Part shown: piece after piece, positions 28,146 to 37,190 of the stretch
Numbering within the stretch: the stretch's first letter is position 1
Layout of the letters: every line of letters starts with the position of its first letter
NCBI GenBank assembly: GCA_023213235.1
Contig: CP096137.1
Location: forward strand, 817,587-881,586
Length of the DNA stretch: 64,000 nucleotides
Direction of reading: 5' to 3'
From: Elusimicrobiota bacterium
GTDB lineage: Bacteria > Elusimicrobiota > Elusimicrobia > UBA1565 > UBA9628
The notes under the pieces: model-generated
The model's database searches: none
What the model saw: only the letters and a program-made list of their open reading frames with translations
What the model was told of the DNA's origin: nothing
Made by a program: the position numbers and the translations under genes

Positions 28146-28792
28146 CGGCCTCTACTCCCGCTTCCGAGACGCTGCCGCTCGGCCGACCGGCCTACTACGA
28201 GGTCTGGGGCGGCCTCGAGAGCGCTAACAAGGCGCTCTGGACCGCGCTGTGGCTCGCGATTACGGTCGCGATCCTGGCGCTCGCCTTGCTGCGCGTCCAG
28301 TCGCGCCGGCCGCCCGTCGTCATCAAGGTGGACGGCAGCGGCCAGTCAGTCGCGCTGTCGGGCGTCGACCGCGAGCCGCCGGTGGGGGAGGCCGAGGTCC
28401 GCAACTTCCTGGCGCTCTACGAGCGCTTCTTCATCGAGCTCAACGCTTATACCTACGACGCCGACCTGCGCTTGGCCTTCACGATGATGACTCCCGAGTA
28501 CCAGGGCAAGGCCAACGACCTGCTCAAGCGCGAGAACACGGTCGAGAACCTGAAGGCGAATCAGACCAAGACGACGTTGTTCTTGACCGAGCTGCGCGTC
28601 CTGCGCGACACGCCCCAGGTCTTCGAGTGCAAGGTGAAGGGCTACCGGCAGGTGGGCTCCTATAAACCCGACGCGGCGGCCGGCGAGGTGGTCTTCGAGC
28701 ATGACATCGTGCTCCTGAAGGTCCCGCGCTCGCAGCAGTCGCCCTACGGTATCCTCGTCCAGGACTTCCATGAGAGCGTCTTTAAGCGATAA
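28142..28792 (+). CDS. virB8: VirB8/TraE/TrbF-like inner-membrane protein
   Basis: 216 residues with one N-terminal membrane helix (WTALWLAITVAILALALL) and a periplasmic NTF2-like domain (NFLALYERFFIELNAYTYDA then MMTPEYQGKAN). This is the VirB8 layout. It overlaps the next gene by 23 nt. Confidence 0.65.
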   Translation: MTASTPASETLPLGRPAYYEVWGGLESANKALWTALWLAITVAILALALLRVQSRRPPVVIKVDGSGQSVALSGVDREPPVGEAEVRNFLALYERFFIELNAYTYDADLRLAFTMMTPEYQGKANDLLKRENTVENLKANQTKTTLFLTELRVLRDTPQVFECKVKGYRQVGSYKPDAAAGEVVFEHDIVLLKVPRSQQSPYGILVQDFHESVFKR

Positions 28793-29585
28793 CGCCCCGG
28801 CGTTTTTCCTGGTGTTGGCGAGCGCGATCCTCGTGGTTGCGTTCAGCTTGCCCATTGGCACGGAGCGCTTGGCGCGCACGCAGTACCAGCGCTTGGAGGG
28901 GTTCGTGGGCTCCTTCGAGCCGCAGGCGACGGACGCGGCTGTGAAAGGTCCGCCCACCACGGGCACGGAGACCTGGGGGCTCGTCGCTCAGGCCGTGCGT
29001 CAGAGGTACACGCCGATCGAGGCCATTGCCCTCTTGAGCCGCGTCGAGTCTTTGACTACGCCCAAGAAGCCCGCCGAGAAGTTGGACGCGAGTTCGGCGC
29101 CCGTCAAGAAGCGAAGGCTCGCTGCTCCTGCGGTTCCTGCGGCAGTGGCCGCGAGTTCCAGCGCGGTCAAGCCGGAGACGCACGTCCCGCCGGCCGCCGC
29201 GACTCCCGCAGCCGAGACCGTGGACTCGGTGGGCGAGATCTACGCGAACGATCCCGCGAAATACTCCCTGGACGCGAGCGCCGTGCAGGGCTCCATCGCC
29301 CTGCGCCTGCGTGGTATGAGCCGCTCCGGCGGCCGCCACATCCTCAAGGTCGCGGTGACCAACCGCGGAGGCGACGACTTCTTCGTGCGCGAGTTCGTCC
29401 TGCGCGACGGACAAGAAGTCATCGGTTCCAAGTCTCTCGTCCGGCTCTTCGTCGAGCCGGGACGCACGCGGGAAGGTTTCGTCGTCTTCGAGAAGCCCCG
29501 GACCGGGGCCGCCGTCCATGTCGCACTCAAGGAGGATAAGGAGAAGGGGCGGGTCGTTGAGGTGGCCGTCCCCTATCCATTCTAA
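28770..29585 (+). CDS. virB9: VirB9/TraK-like protein
   Basis: 271 residues. One N-terminal hydrophobic segment (FFLVLASAILVVAFSLPIG), an Ala/Pro/Lys linker (about 95-145), and a C-terminal beta domain (KVAVTNRGGDDFFVREFVLR, VRLFVEPGRTREGFVVFEKP) resembling the VirB9/TraK outer-ring fold. The call is by order and by this Ig-like end. Confidence 0.55.
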   Translation: MRASLSDNAPAFFLVLASAILVVAFSLPIGTERLARTQYQRLEGFVGSFEPQATDAAVKGPPTTGTETWGLVAQAVRQRYTPIEAIALLSRVESLTTPKKPAEKLDASSAPVKKRRLAAPAVPAAVAASSSAVKPETHVPPAAATPAAETVDSVGEIYANDPAKYSLDASAVQGSIALRLRGMSRSGGRHILKVAVTNRGGDDFFVREFVLRDGQEVIGSKSLVRLFVEPGRTREGFVVFEKPRTGAAVHVALKEDKEKGRVVEVAVPYPF

Positions 29586-29589
29586 AACC

Positions 29590-29985
29590 ATGCAACACAC
29601 GTCACTGTCGCCGTTGCCGCCCATGCCCGTGCTCCGGCCCTTGCCGCCCAGCGGAAAGGACAAGCCGGCCGTCATCCCTCTGTTCCGCTTCGACTACAAG
29701 CGGCGCTACGAGGGTATCTTCACCAACCGGCACGACAGGTTCGTGCTGCGCGACGAGCACGTCGCCGAGCTCAAGCGCGTGATGAAGGACTACAACCGCG
29801 ATCGCCCGCGCCTGATGCCGGCGCTGAGCGCCTCGGACATCATCAACGCGGCGCTCGACTTCGCGTTCGAGCACCCGGTCGCCCTGGCGCGGCTGGGAAA
29901 CCCCGAAGAGTACCGCGACGCGCTGGCCCGCGAAGTGTACCGCAAAGCGTTCTTCCACTTCGCCTTCAATGACCTGCTTCCCTAA
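29590..29985 (+). CDS. Small protein of unknown function between VirB9 and VirB10
   Basis: 131 residues. Pro-rich start, then FDYKRRYEGIFTNRHDRFVL and two helices (LSASDIINAALDFAFEHP, YRDALAREVYRKAFFHFAF). No family recognised. It overlaps the VirB10-like gene by 17 nt. The ATG at 29590 follows the preceding stop by 4 nt. The helical second half could be a ribbon-helix-helix or adaptor domain. Confidence 0.5.
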   Translation: MQHTSLSPLPPMPVLRPLPPSGKDKPAVIPLFRFDYKRRYEGIFTNRHDRFVLRDEHVAELKRVMKDYNRDRPRLMPALSASDIINAALDFAFEHPVALARLGNPEEYRDALAREVYRKAFFHFAFNDLLP

Positions 29986-30649
29986 GCTGCTGGCGGCGGC
30001 CCTGTTTGCGGCGGCGCCCGTCTCGGCCCAGGAGACGGTCGTCAGCCGCGCGTTCCGCGACAAGAAGGAGAACGCGGGGCCACCGGCTAAGTTCATGGGC
30101 GTCACGCAGAAGACGCCTACGAAGACCAACTACTTCCTGCCGACCGGGTTCACCTTCCCGGTGCGGCTGGAAAACGCCGTCTACTCGTACAACGCGGAGA
30201 CCCCGGCGATCGGCATTGTGGAGCGCGACGTGGTCTATCTGCGTCGCGTGACTATCTCGGCGGGCACGCGCGTCATCGGCACGGTCGCGGTCATCAAGAG
30301 CCACGACCGCGTGCTCGTCAACTTCCACACACTCGTCTTCGAGACGGGCGACGAGGTGAAGTTCACAGGCATGGCGCTGTCGCTCGACGGGGCCGCGGGC
30401 CTTAAAGGGAAAGTCGAGACGCACAAGGACGCGGCGGTCGCCAACACGGTGCTGCGCTCCTTCGTCAACGGCACGCAAGCGGCGCTCGACATGAGCGGTG
30501 TCAGCCCCGTCGCCTCGTCGGCGACTCAGGGGATCACGCAGGAGGCGGTCAAGGAGCTGGATGTCCAGCGCCAAGAAGTCACGCAGAGCATCACGATCGA
30601 AGCGGAGACCGGACTGCGGGTCTACATCCCGCAAAGGTTCGAGTTTTAA
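29969..30649 (+). CDS. virB10: VirB10/TrbI-like protein, periplasmic domain only
   Basis: 226 residues with signal peptide MTCFPKLLAAALFAAAPVSA. The mature part (GFTFPVRLENAVYSYNAETP, then ISAGTRVIGTVAVIKSHDR, VNFHTLVFETGDEVKFTGMA) matches the beta-barrel/antenna domain of VirB10/TraB/TrbI. The usual cytoplasmic tail, membrane helix and Pro-rich linker are absent, so it is exported rather than spanning the envelope. Last gene of the transfer operon. Confidence 0.65.
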   Translation: MTCFPKLLAAALFAAAPVSAQETVVSRAFRDKKENAGPPAKFMGVTQKTPTKTNYFLPTGFTFPVRLENAVYSYNAETPAIGIVERDVVYLRRVTISAGTRVIGTVAVIKSHDRVLVNFHTLVFETGDEVKFTGMALSLDGAAGLKGKVETHKDAAVANTVLRSFVNGTQAALDMSGVSPVASSATQGITQEAVKELDVQRQEVTQSITIEAETGLRVYIPQRFEF

Positions 30650-30657
30650 GGAGGCGA

Positions 30658-31005
30658 ATGGAAGAGATCGATCTTAAGGCCGTGCAGATCACGAAGGAGG
30701 CCGTCCTGCGTCTCATCGCGGAGGCTTCGCGCGCCGCGAAGAAGAAGGAACCTGACCTGCTCCTTGTCGATGAAGTGGCCAAGAAGCTTCGCCTGTCCAA
30801 GTGGCGCTTTTACCACGTCTACAAGGAACTCGGACTTGTGCCCGTCCGGGGGTTGGGGCGCAAGCTTTTGTTCCCGCGCGTTCAGGTGGAACGTCTCCTC
30901 AGCCAGGAACCGGCTCGACCTGGTCGGCCCAGGAGCTCTTTCTCTCGGCCCCTCGCCCGGGACGCCGCTAATTTACCGGGAACTTTTCAGGGGCCCAGCG
31001 CGTAG
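30658..31005 (+). CDS. Helix-turn-helix protein, excisionase-like
   Basis: 115 residues behind GGAGGCGA. LLVDEVAKKLRLSKWRFYHV then YKELGLVPVRGLGRKLLFPR is the winged excisionase/MerR-like helix-turn-helix. The C-terminal 30 residues are Arg/Pro-rich and disordered. It lies 8 nt before the integrase start, the usual place of a recombination directionality factor. Confidence 0.65.
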   Translation: MEEIDLKAVQITKEAVLRLIAEASRAAKKKEPDLLLVDEVAKKLRLSKWRFYHVYKELGLVPVRGLGRKLLFPRVQVERLLSQEPARPGRPRSSFSRPLARDAANLPGTFQGPSA

Positions 31006-31012
31006 GTTAGGT

Positions 31013-32092
31013 ATGAGCAAGAAGGTCATCGACGGCGCCTACGAGGTCGACTTCACCTACAACGGCCAGCGCTACCGCGGCTCGCTGCCGTGTCAGACCC
31101 TCATTGCCTTGATCTCGGGGCGCTCGACCGAGGACAACACAAAGAATCTCGGACGCGCGGGCGCGGCGGGATTCTCCCGGTTCGTGGATGAGTATTTCAT
31201 GCCGCAGCATTCCCTCGTCAACAAGAAGCCGTCGGCGCACTATGCAGACGTGTGCTCCATCGTAGCTCTGAAGCTGTTCTTGGGCGACACGCCTCTGCAC
31301 GAGGTCACTAAGAACCTGCGTGAGGAATTCAAGCAGAAGCGCTTGTCCGGCAAGCTGTCTCCACGCGGCATCAAGTGCGCCAACAACACAGTCAATCGCG
31401 AGCTTTCCTGCCTTACCCAGGTTCTCGAGTATGCCGTCCAAGTGGACTACCTCAAAGAGAACACCCTTACAGGTCTAAAGCGCCTGCCGACCATCCACCG
31501 CGATATGTTCTGGCTGACTAAGGAGCAGTTCGATGGCCAACTCGTGCCCGTGGCGACGGCTTATGAGGCAGGCCGCTATCGCGGATTGATCGAATTCGCG
31601 GCCTACACGGGAGCCCGTCGCAACGAGATATTGCTATTCCATAAGGACCACGTCGACTGGGCTCGTGGAGAAATCCGCCTCGCGACCCTCAAAAAGCGCC
31701 GCCGGGCCATGGCCGAACGCTTTCTATCCATTAAGGACATCGGTCCGCGTCTGGAGAATCTCTTGAGGCGGATGAAGCCGCATCCGGAGACCGGCTATTT
31801 CTTCGCCACTCGGGACGGCAAGCCTTGGAACGAGCACTACGTCAACAAGGTGTTCATCGTCCTCCGCAAAAAGGCGAATCTGACGCAGTACCGCTTTCAC
31901 GACCTTCGCCACACCTTCGCCATGCACCGGGTCATGACGCGGATCACCTTCCGGCAGCTGCAGATCGAGCTCGGCCATTCGTCCCCGCAGTCGGTGCAGG
32001 CGTACCTCGACCAGGCTACGCGCTTCGACCCGAAGGAGTCAATATTCTACGTAGAGGCTGCCGCGGGGCCGAGCTTCGCGATTTCCAGCTGA
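31013..32092 (+). CDS. int: Tyrosine recombinase (integrase)
   Basis: 359 residues from ATG 31013. N-terminal SAM-like arm/core-binding domain (about 35-150), then the catalytic domain: Arg in YTGARRNEILLF, Lys in ATLKKRRR, HDLRHTFAMH, the second His in ELGHSSPQSVQAYLD, and the nucleophile Tyr probably in QAYLDQ. All five catalytic residues are present. It should recombine attP with the tRNA-like site. It ends 46 bp inside the convergent jetD gene. Confidence 0.85.
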   Translation: MSKKVIDGAYEVDFTYNGQRYRGSLPCQTLIALISGRSTEDNTKNLGRAGAAGFSRFVDEYFMPQHSLVNKKPSAHYADVCSIVALKLFLGDTPLHEVTKNLREEFKQKRLSGKLSPRGIKCANNTVNRELSCLTQVLEYAVQVDYLKENTLTGLKRLPTIHRDMFWLTKEQFDGQLVPVATAYEAGRYRGLIEFAAYTGARRNEILLFHKDHVDWARGEIRLATLKKRRRAMAERFLSIKDIGPRLENLLRRMKPHPETGYFFATRDGKPWNEHYVNKVFIVLRKKANLTQYRFHDLRHTFAMHRVMTRITFRQLQIELGHSSPQSVQAYLDQATRFDPKESIFYVEAAAGPSFAISS

Positions 32093-33249
32093 ACGTGCCT
32101 GAAGCCGACGCGTTCCTGCTCTAGGCGGACGTTCCGCCCCCAACGATCGCTTCGCAAAGCCTGGAAGAGCGCGAGTTCATCGGCCGTCAGCCGTTCCAGG
32201 TCCTTGGTGAAGCGTTGAGCGGCTTCTTCTTGCCCCCAAAGCTCCCTATGGGCCAGAAGCGTCCGCTCGTCCATTAGGAAGGAGCGCATATCGGGAAAAA
32301 ACTCCCGAAGCTGGCTTAAGATGGCGAACCCATGCGTGTCGATGTCTCCCCAGTAGTAGACCTGCGCTTCGCGCAACCACGGGACGCTCGCTAAGGAGCT
32401 AGCGCCGTAACCGAGACCGAAGATGACCAGGGAATCCCGGCAATTGGGAAAGGATAATCCGTTCATCTTGTTCTCGGTGATGAATACTCGTTTCGGTCGG
32501 ACCGACAATCTCGTGAGTTCGATCAGCGGCATGGAGAGGTCGGTCGCGCCGGTCAGATCGCCGTCGAGCATGCGGAAGCGTACCAGCGCAGGCTCGACTT
32601 TCAAGCCGAATCGTTCCCCGAAGCCGTGGTCGGAAAGACCGCGGCTTGTCGCCGTCACGGCCTCCGCCGGGAGGATCGCCGAGAGCAGGTCGGCGATGAT
32701 CGCGCGGCGGGTCTCGATGAACTTGGTGTCCACACCTGGAATGTCGAGTTGACGCATGTAAAGGTCCGGCCTCGGGTTGTTCTGAAAGTAGCGGCAGACG
32801 GCGAGCAGCCTGCTCCAGTCATCGGCATGGTCCAGCACGAGGGCTGGACGGCGGCACAGCAGGGGCTTGAGCTCTGGACGTTCCGTCAGGATGCGGGCGG
32901 CGAGCTCGGAGAACTTCTCATGCTGGCGGCGCTTGCCGGTCAAGTGCAGGTAATCGTCAAGACCGGAGACGACGACCTTGCGGGGGAAAGTCTGGTTGCC
33001 GAGGCGTCGGTGATTGATCTGCGTGTACTCAATGGCATAGCCACTGCCTGCCGCGGTCTTCGCGCTCTTCTCCAGTTGTTGAATCGAGGCGCGCAGGCGG
33101 GCGAATCCATCCGCCAGTTCTTTGGACGTGGGCCTGGGGATGCTGAGTTCCCAGGGGAACAAGGAGAGGCCTTCCAGGTGCGCGCGCTGGATGCGTTGAG
33201 TCTCCCACAGCTTGAGCGCCCTGGAGCGGATGTCCTCGGGTGAGATCAT
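32047..33249 (-). CDS. jetD: Wadjet JetD, Toprim-type nuclease subunit
   Basis: 400 residues. N-terminal DUF3322-type helical region, C-terminal DUF2220/Toprim domain with the conserved Glu in VFITENKMNG and the DxD in YYWGDIDTHGF. JetD cuts DNA trapped by the JetABC motor and so removes plasmids. It overlaps jetC by 4 nt and the integrase by 46 bp tail to tail. Confidence 0.9.
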   Translation of the reverse strand: MISPEDIRSRALKLWETQRIQRAHLEGLSLFPWELSIPRPTSKELADGFARLRASIQQLEKSAKTAAGSGYAIEYTQINHRRLGNQTFPRKVVVSGLDDYLHLTGKRRQHEKFSELAARILTERPELKPLLCRRPALVLDHADDWSRLLAVCRYFQNNPRPDLYMRQLDIPGVDTKFIETRRAIIADLLSAILPAEAVTATSRGLSDHGFGERFGLKVEPALVRFRMLDGDLTGATDLSMPLIELTRLSVRPKRVFITENKMNGLSFPNCRDSLVIFGLGYGASSLASVPWLREAQVYYWGDIDTHGFAILSQLREFFPDMRSFLMDERTLLAHRELWGQEEAAQRFTKDLERLTADELALFQALRSDRWGRNVRLEQERVGFRHVQLEIAKLGPAAAST

Positions 33250-36200
33250 GACGAGACGGCCTGCTGCTTCTTCCGCGCCTGCTCGGAGCGGAACTGCTCG
33301 ATAGTGATCTTCTTCAGCATTGAGCAGTTCTGGTCGGGGTTGTGCACGAAGTGGACCGAGCGGACGTAGTCCTCGATGACGTGGATCTTCTGCAGTGGGG
33401 TGACGACGAGAAGCTGGATGTTGAGCTGGTTGAACAGAGTCAGGGCGTAGCGCGCCGACTCGTCGGAGCCGCGCCCGAACGCCTCGTCGATCATCACGAA
33501 GCGGAAGGCTTTGGAATGCTTCTCGGCCCAGCCGAGGCCGAACTGGTAGGCGAGCGCCGAGGCCAGGATCGTGTAGGCCAGCTTCTCCTTCTGACCGCCC
33601 GACTTGCCCGCGGAGTCCGAGTAGGTCTCCTTGATCTCGTTGTTCTCTCGCCAGCGCTCATAGACGATGAACTCGAACCAGTTGCGCACGTCGGTGACCT
33701 TCTTGGCCCATTTCTGGTCGATCTCCGTCATCCCTTCGCGGCCGTTGAAGCGGTCGATGACGGCTTTCACCTGTAGGAACTTGTGCTCGGTGTAGAACTC
33801 GGCGTCTTGCCCAGAGAGGGTCCCGCCAAGGCACTCTTTGAGCTTCTTCTGGAACTCGCGGATCTCCACGTCGTGGGCCTGCTCGGTCACAAGTTCGATG
33901 AAAGTCCCTGGGTTATAGGGGACGTCGCGCAGAGATTGGTTGATGCGGGTGATTTTATCGCCGATCTCCTGGCACTCCTTCTCGAGCTGGTTCTGGAAGA
34001 GGGCGATATCGTTGATCGTGCCTTCGTTGAGGAGCTGCTTGAACCGCTCCTCGTGGCGTGGCAGGTCCTCGCCGCGCAGTCGCGCCAACATGCCCCTGAA
34101 CTCGTCGGCCGACTCAAGGCTGGCGTCGACGTCGCGGGTCTCGACGGGGTTCTCCGTCTTGTACTCGTGCATCTGGCGCAGAATCTTCTCTCTCAGGCGC
34201 TCCAACTTCTTGTCTTCCTCGTCCACCCGGGCCTGCAGCCACTCGCGCATGTCCGTCTGGCAGTTGTCGCAGCTCTCGATGGTCAGCTTGCGCCCGGAGG
34301 GCGCTTCGTCACGCAGCTCCTCCAGCCGTGGGAAGAGGCTCGTTCTGTCGGTCTCGGCAACCTTCGCCAGCTCTTGGACGGAATCGTTCCGGAGTTCCTC
34401 CGCGGCGGCGAGCTTGTCGTCGATCGAACGCTGCTCCAGCTGCAGTTCGGTCTTTACATTGTCGGCCGCCTCGAACTTCTGTTCCGCCTCCTTAAGGGAG
34501 GCCTGGAGCGTTCGCAGGACGTCGGACTCGGCGGTGATCTTCTTGCGCTCCTCCTCCAGGTCGGCGATGCGACGGGCCGAAGTCTTCCAGTCTATGTCCT
34601 GGAACTCGGTGACGCCCAAAAGGTCGCGCGCGGCGTCGCGCCGGGCCTCAAGCTCCTCGATCCGGTCCAAGGCCTTTTTGACCGCGAGCAGGTCATTCTT
34701 CTCGTCTTCGACCAGCGTTGTGAGCTGCTGTTCAAGCGCCTGGACCTTATCCTCGTTGCTCCACCCGAGGATGTAGCGTTTCCGGTCGTCGATGGGGAAT
34801 CGGTCGTCCTTCTCGTGCCGCCCGCCGGGCGTCTTCGCCTGACCTTGCCGGGTGAGGGCCTTGGTCTCGCGCTGGAACTCCTCCAGGCTCTCGCAGCAGA
34901 GGTAGTCGAAGCGCTTGATGAGCTCCTGCTCCAGCCACGGCTGGAAGGCGCTGCCGGGCTTGACCTGGAGCTTGTGCGCCAGGTGGCGCGCATCGGAGGG
35001 GCGGCCGGCGGCGCCGGTTTCCTGACGCACCCGGATGTAAACGAGACGCCCGCGCAGGTCGGTCTTGTCGACGAAGCGGGCGACGGCGGCGTAGGACTCC
35101 TCCGGGACGAGCAGGCTCAGTCCGAAGTTGTGCAGCACGCGCTCCAGCGCGCCCTCCCAGGCGGCGTGCTCGGGGCGGACCTGAAGAAGTTCGCCGACGA
35201 ACGGCAGCGCTTCCTCCGGGATGTCGAGGGATCGGGAGATCAGCAGCCGAATCTGTAGGCTGTGGGAAGGGATGTTCGACGCGCGCCCGTGCAGGGACTC
35301 CAATTCCCCTTGGATTTCCTTGACGCGCTTCTCTCGGTCGCGGTGCTCGATCGCCAGGTCGACGCGCAGTTCCTCCGCGCGCTTCTTTTCGGCTTCAGTC
35401 TCGGCGCGGATGGATTGCGCCTTGGCCTTGTTCGCGTGGAAGGACTCGATGGCGTCTGCGGGGCGCAGACTGAGTTTCTTGCAGTATCCGGCGTAGACCT
35501 GCGCACGCTGTTCGCGGGCCGCTTTCTCGCCCTCGCTTCGTTCGATCTCTCGGGCGATCGTCTCCAGACGCCCGCCGCCTTGCGCGCGGATGCTCTCGTG
35601 CAGTTCCTCTTTCTTCTGGGCGAGCCCCGCGATCTCCTCGCGTTGCTGCGTCAGGCGGTCCGCGAGCTTCGCTTTGTCGGAGTTCAGCCGCCGCAGCCGC
35701 TCATCAAGGAGCTCTATCTTCTTCGCGGCGAAGAAGGCGTGCAGCGCTTTGCGGCACTGAACGAACTCCTCCCGTCCCTTCGAGACCTCCCGCCAACGGT
35801 CGCAGTCCGCCGCCAGGGGCTCGAGCCGCTGGATCTGGTCTTTGGCCTTCTTGACAGCCGCGTGCGCGCGGTTGAGGTTGTCGAAGTTCTGGCGGATCTC
35901 GGCCAGCCGCTCCTCGATCTGCGGCTTCTCGAGCATGTGCTCCCGCACGAAGGCGGTGAGGTTCTCCACGGTCTTGAGCGCCACGGTCTGGTAGAAGAGG
36001 TCCAGCGCCTGCTCGCTTCGGATGTCCATGCGCCGACGGAACTCGCGGGCGTACTGCACGTACGAATCGAACAGATGGACGTCGGTCTCCTTGCGGAGAC
36101 GCTTCTTGAGGCCTGCGATCTCCGGGCCGAAGTTGCTGAAGTGCTCGGCGATCGTCAGCGGCCGGTCGGAGATCACGAACAGCTTCTCGGGCTGGGCGTT

Positions 36201-36605
36201 GTCGCCCTTGGTCCAGAAGACTTGCGCTAGCGTCACGTCCTGACCGTAGCCGTCGTTGTGAAAGTGGCCGAGGATGACGCTGTAGCTGGGCCCCGGGCGC
36301 AGCGAGATGACTTTGGCGGCCGAGCGGGTCTTGTCTTCCTTCCAATCGCCGCGCACGTAAGAGAGAAGGTCGCGCTCCGAGCGCTCCGCCCCAGCGGCGC
36401 GATTGTAGACGATGCGATGAGACGGCACCAGGAGCGTCGTCAGGGCGTCGACCAGCGAGGACTTGCCCGAGCCGATGTCTCCGGTCAGGAACGAGTTATG
36501 TCCCAGGGGCTCGATCTTCCAAACCTTCCGGTCGAAGGTCCCCCAATTGAAGACCTCGAAGCGGTGGAGCCGGAAGCCGGTGAGTTCAGTCGGCTCGGTT
36601 TCCAT
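33246..36605 (-). CDS. jetC: Wadjet JetC, SMC/MukB-like motor
   Basis: About 1119 residues from ATG 36605; an in-frame start at 36632 is also open. Walker A SFLTGDIGSGKSSLVDAL near the start, long coiled coils (about 280-760), the signature SGGQKEKLAYTILASAL, and Walker B FRFVMIDEAFGRGSD near the end. MukB-like condensin that extrudes loops on circular DNA. Confidence 0.9.
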   Translation of the reverse strand: METEPTELTGFRLHRFEVFNWGTFDRKVWKIEPLGHNSFLTGDIGSGKSSLVDALTTLLVPSHRIVYNRAAGAERSERDLLSYVRGDWKEDKTRSAAKVISLRPGPSYSVILGHFHNDGYGQDVTLAQVFWTKGDNAQPEKLFVISDRPLTIAEHFSNFGPEIAGLKKRLRKETDVHLFDSYVQYAREFRRRMDIRSEQALDLFYQTVALKTVENLTAFVREHMLEKPQIEERLAEIRQNFDNLNRAHAAVKKAKDQIQRLEPLAADCDRWREVSKGREEFVQCRKALHAFFAAKKIELLDERLRRLNSDKAKLADRLTQQREEIAGLAQKKEELHESIRAQGGGRLETIAREIERSEGEKAAREQRAQVYAGYCKKLSLRPADAIESFHANKAKAQSIRAETEAEKKRAEELRVDLAIEHRDREKRVKEIQGELESLHGRASNIPSHSLQIRLLISRSLDIPEEALPFVGELLQVRPEHAAWEGALERVLHNFGLSLLVPEESYAAVARFVDKTDLRGRLVYIRVRQETGAAGRPSDARHLAHKLQVKPGSAFQPWLEQELIKRFDYLCCESLEEFQRETKALTRQGQAKTPGGRHEKDDRFPIDDRKRYILGWSNEDKVQALEQQLTTLVEDEKNDLLAVKKALDRIEELEARRDAARDLLGVTEFQDIDWKTSARRIADLEEERKKITAESDVLRTLQASLKEAEQKFEAADNVKTELQLEQRSIDDKLAAAEELRNDSVQELAKVAETDRTSLFPRLEELRDEAPSGRKLTIESCDNCQTDMREWLQARVDEEDKKLERLREKILRQMHEYKTENPVETRDVDASLESADEFRGMLARLRGEDLPRHEERFKQLLNEGTINDIALFQNQLEKECQEIGDKITRINQSLRDVPYNPGTFIELVTEQAHDVEIREFQKKLKECLGGTLSGQDAEFYTEHKFLQVKAVIDRFNGREGMTEIDQKWAKKVTDVRNWFEFIVYERWRENNEIKETYSDSAGKSGGQKEKLAYTILASALAYQFGLGWAEKHSKAFRFVMIDEAFGRGSDESARYALTLFNQLNIQLLVVTPLQKIHVIEDYVRSVHFVHNPDQNCSMLKKITIEQFRSEQARKKQQAVSS

Positions 36606-37190
36606 GTTCCTGGTAGGCCTTGATGGCCTCATCGAGGTTCTGCAGCCAGTCAGCCGTCGCCAGCGCCTTGAGGATCGGCCGCACCTCGTAGGCCGGCGGA
36701 GTGGACTCCAGCGGCTTTAGCACCTCCATCGCGACCGCCTTGTTGATCTGGGCTTCGATCTGCTGCTCGGTAAAGGCCTCGTTGGCCCGCTGCGGGAAGA
36801 AGACTTTCATCATCTCGACGATCTGCTCGTGCGTCAAGACGACGCGGTTGCCGGCGCCGCTGCCGCCGGCGTCGGCCTCGACCATCCTCTTGCGCAGCAA
36901 TACGCAGAGCACGCTCAAGGCGTAACCCAGCGGTCTCCGTTGTATGAGGCGCGGGATGCCTGAATCATCGTCCAGCGGCGCCTGTTTCAAATAGGCGAAG
37001 CCCTCGGCTTGATCGATCATCAGGTCCAGGCCGACCAACTTGAAATAGTCCAGCACCTGGGCTTCGAGAGCCTCCAGGTCATGCCAGACTTGCGGATGCT
37101 GGTCGCGGTAGAGCACGCCCTTGAGCAGGTGGACGAGGATGGGGGCAGCTTCGGCGCCCGCGAGGCCGGCTCGGCCGCTTTCTCAGGCAT
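36586..37190 (-). CDS. jetB: Wadjet JetB, MukE-like subunit (one frame break)
   Basis: About 202 residues when joined. The start MPEKAAEPASRAPKLPP (ATG 37188-37190, overlapping the jetA stop) joins ILVHLLKGVLYRDQHPQVW if one base is added to the G5 run at 37141-37145. Then the DUF4194 winged-helix pattern (FAYLKQAP, RLIQRRPLGYALSVLCVLLR). Overlaps jetC. MukE-like adaptor between kleisin and SMC. Confidence 0.85.

Noticed and set aside
33783-35258. Long open frame on the plus strand opposite jetC
   Set aside because: Leu/Val/Gly-rich mirror translation of the jetC coiled coil in GC-rich DNA; jetC carries all SMC motifs in order.
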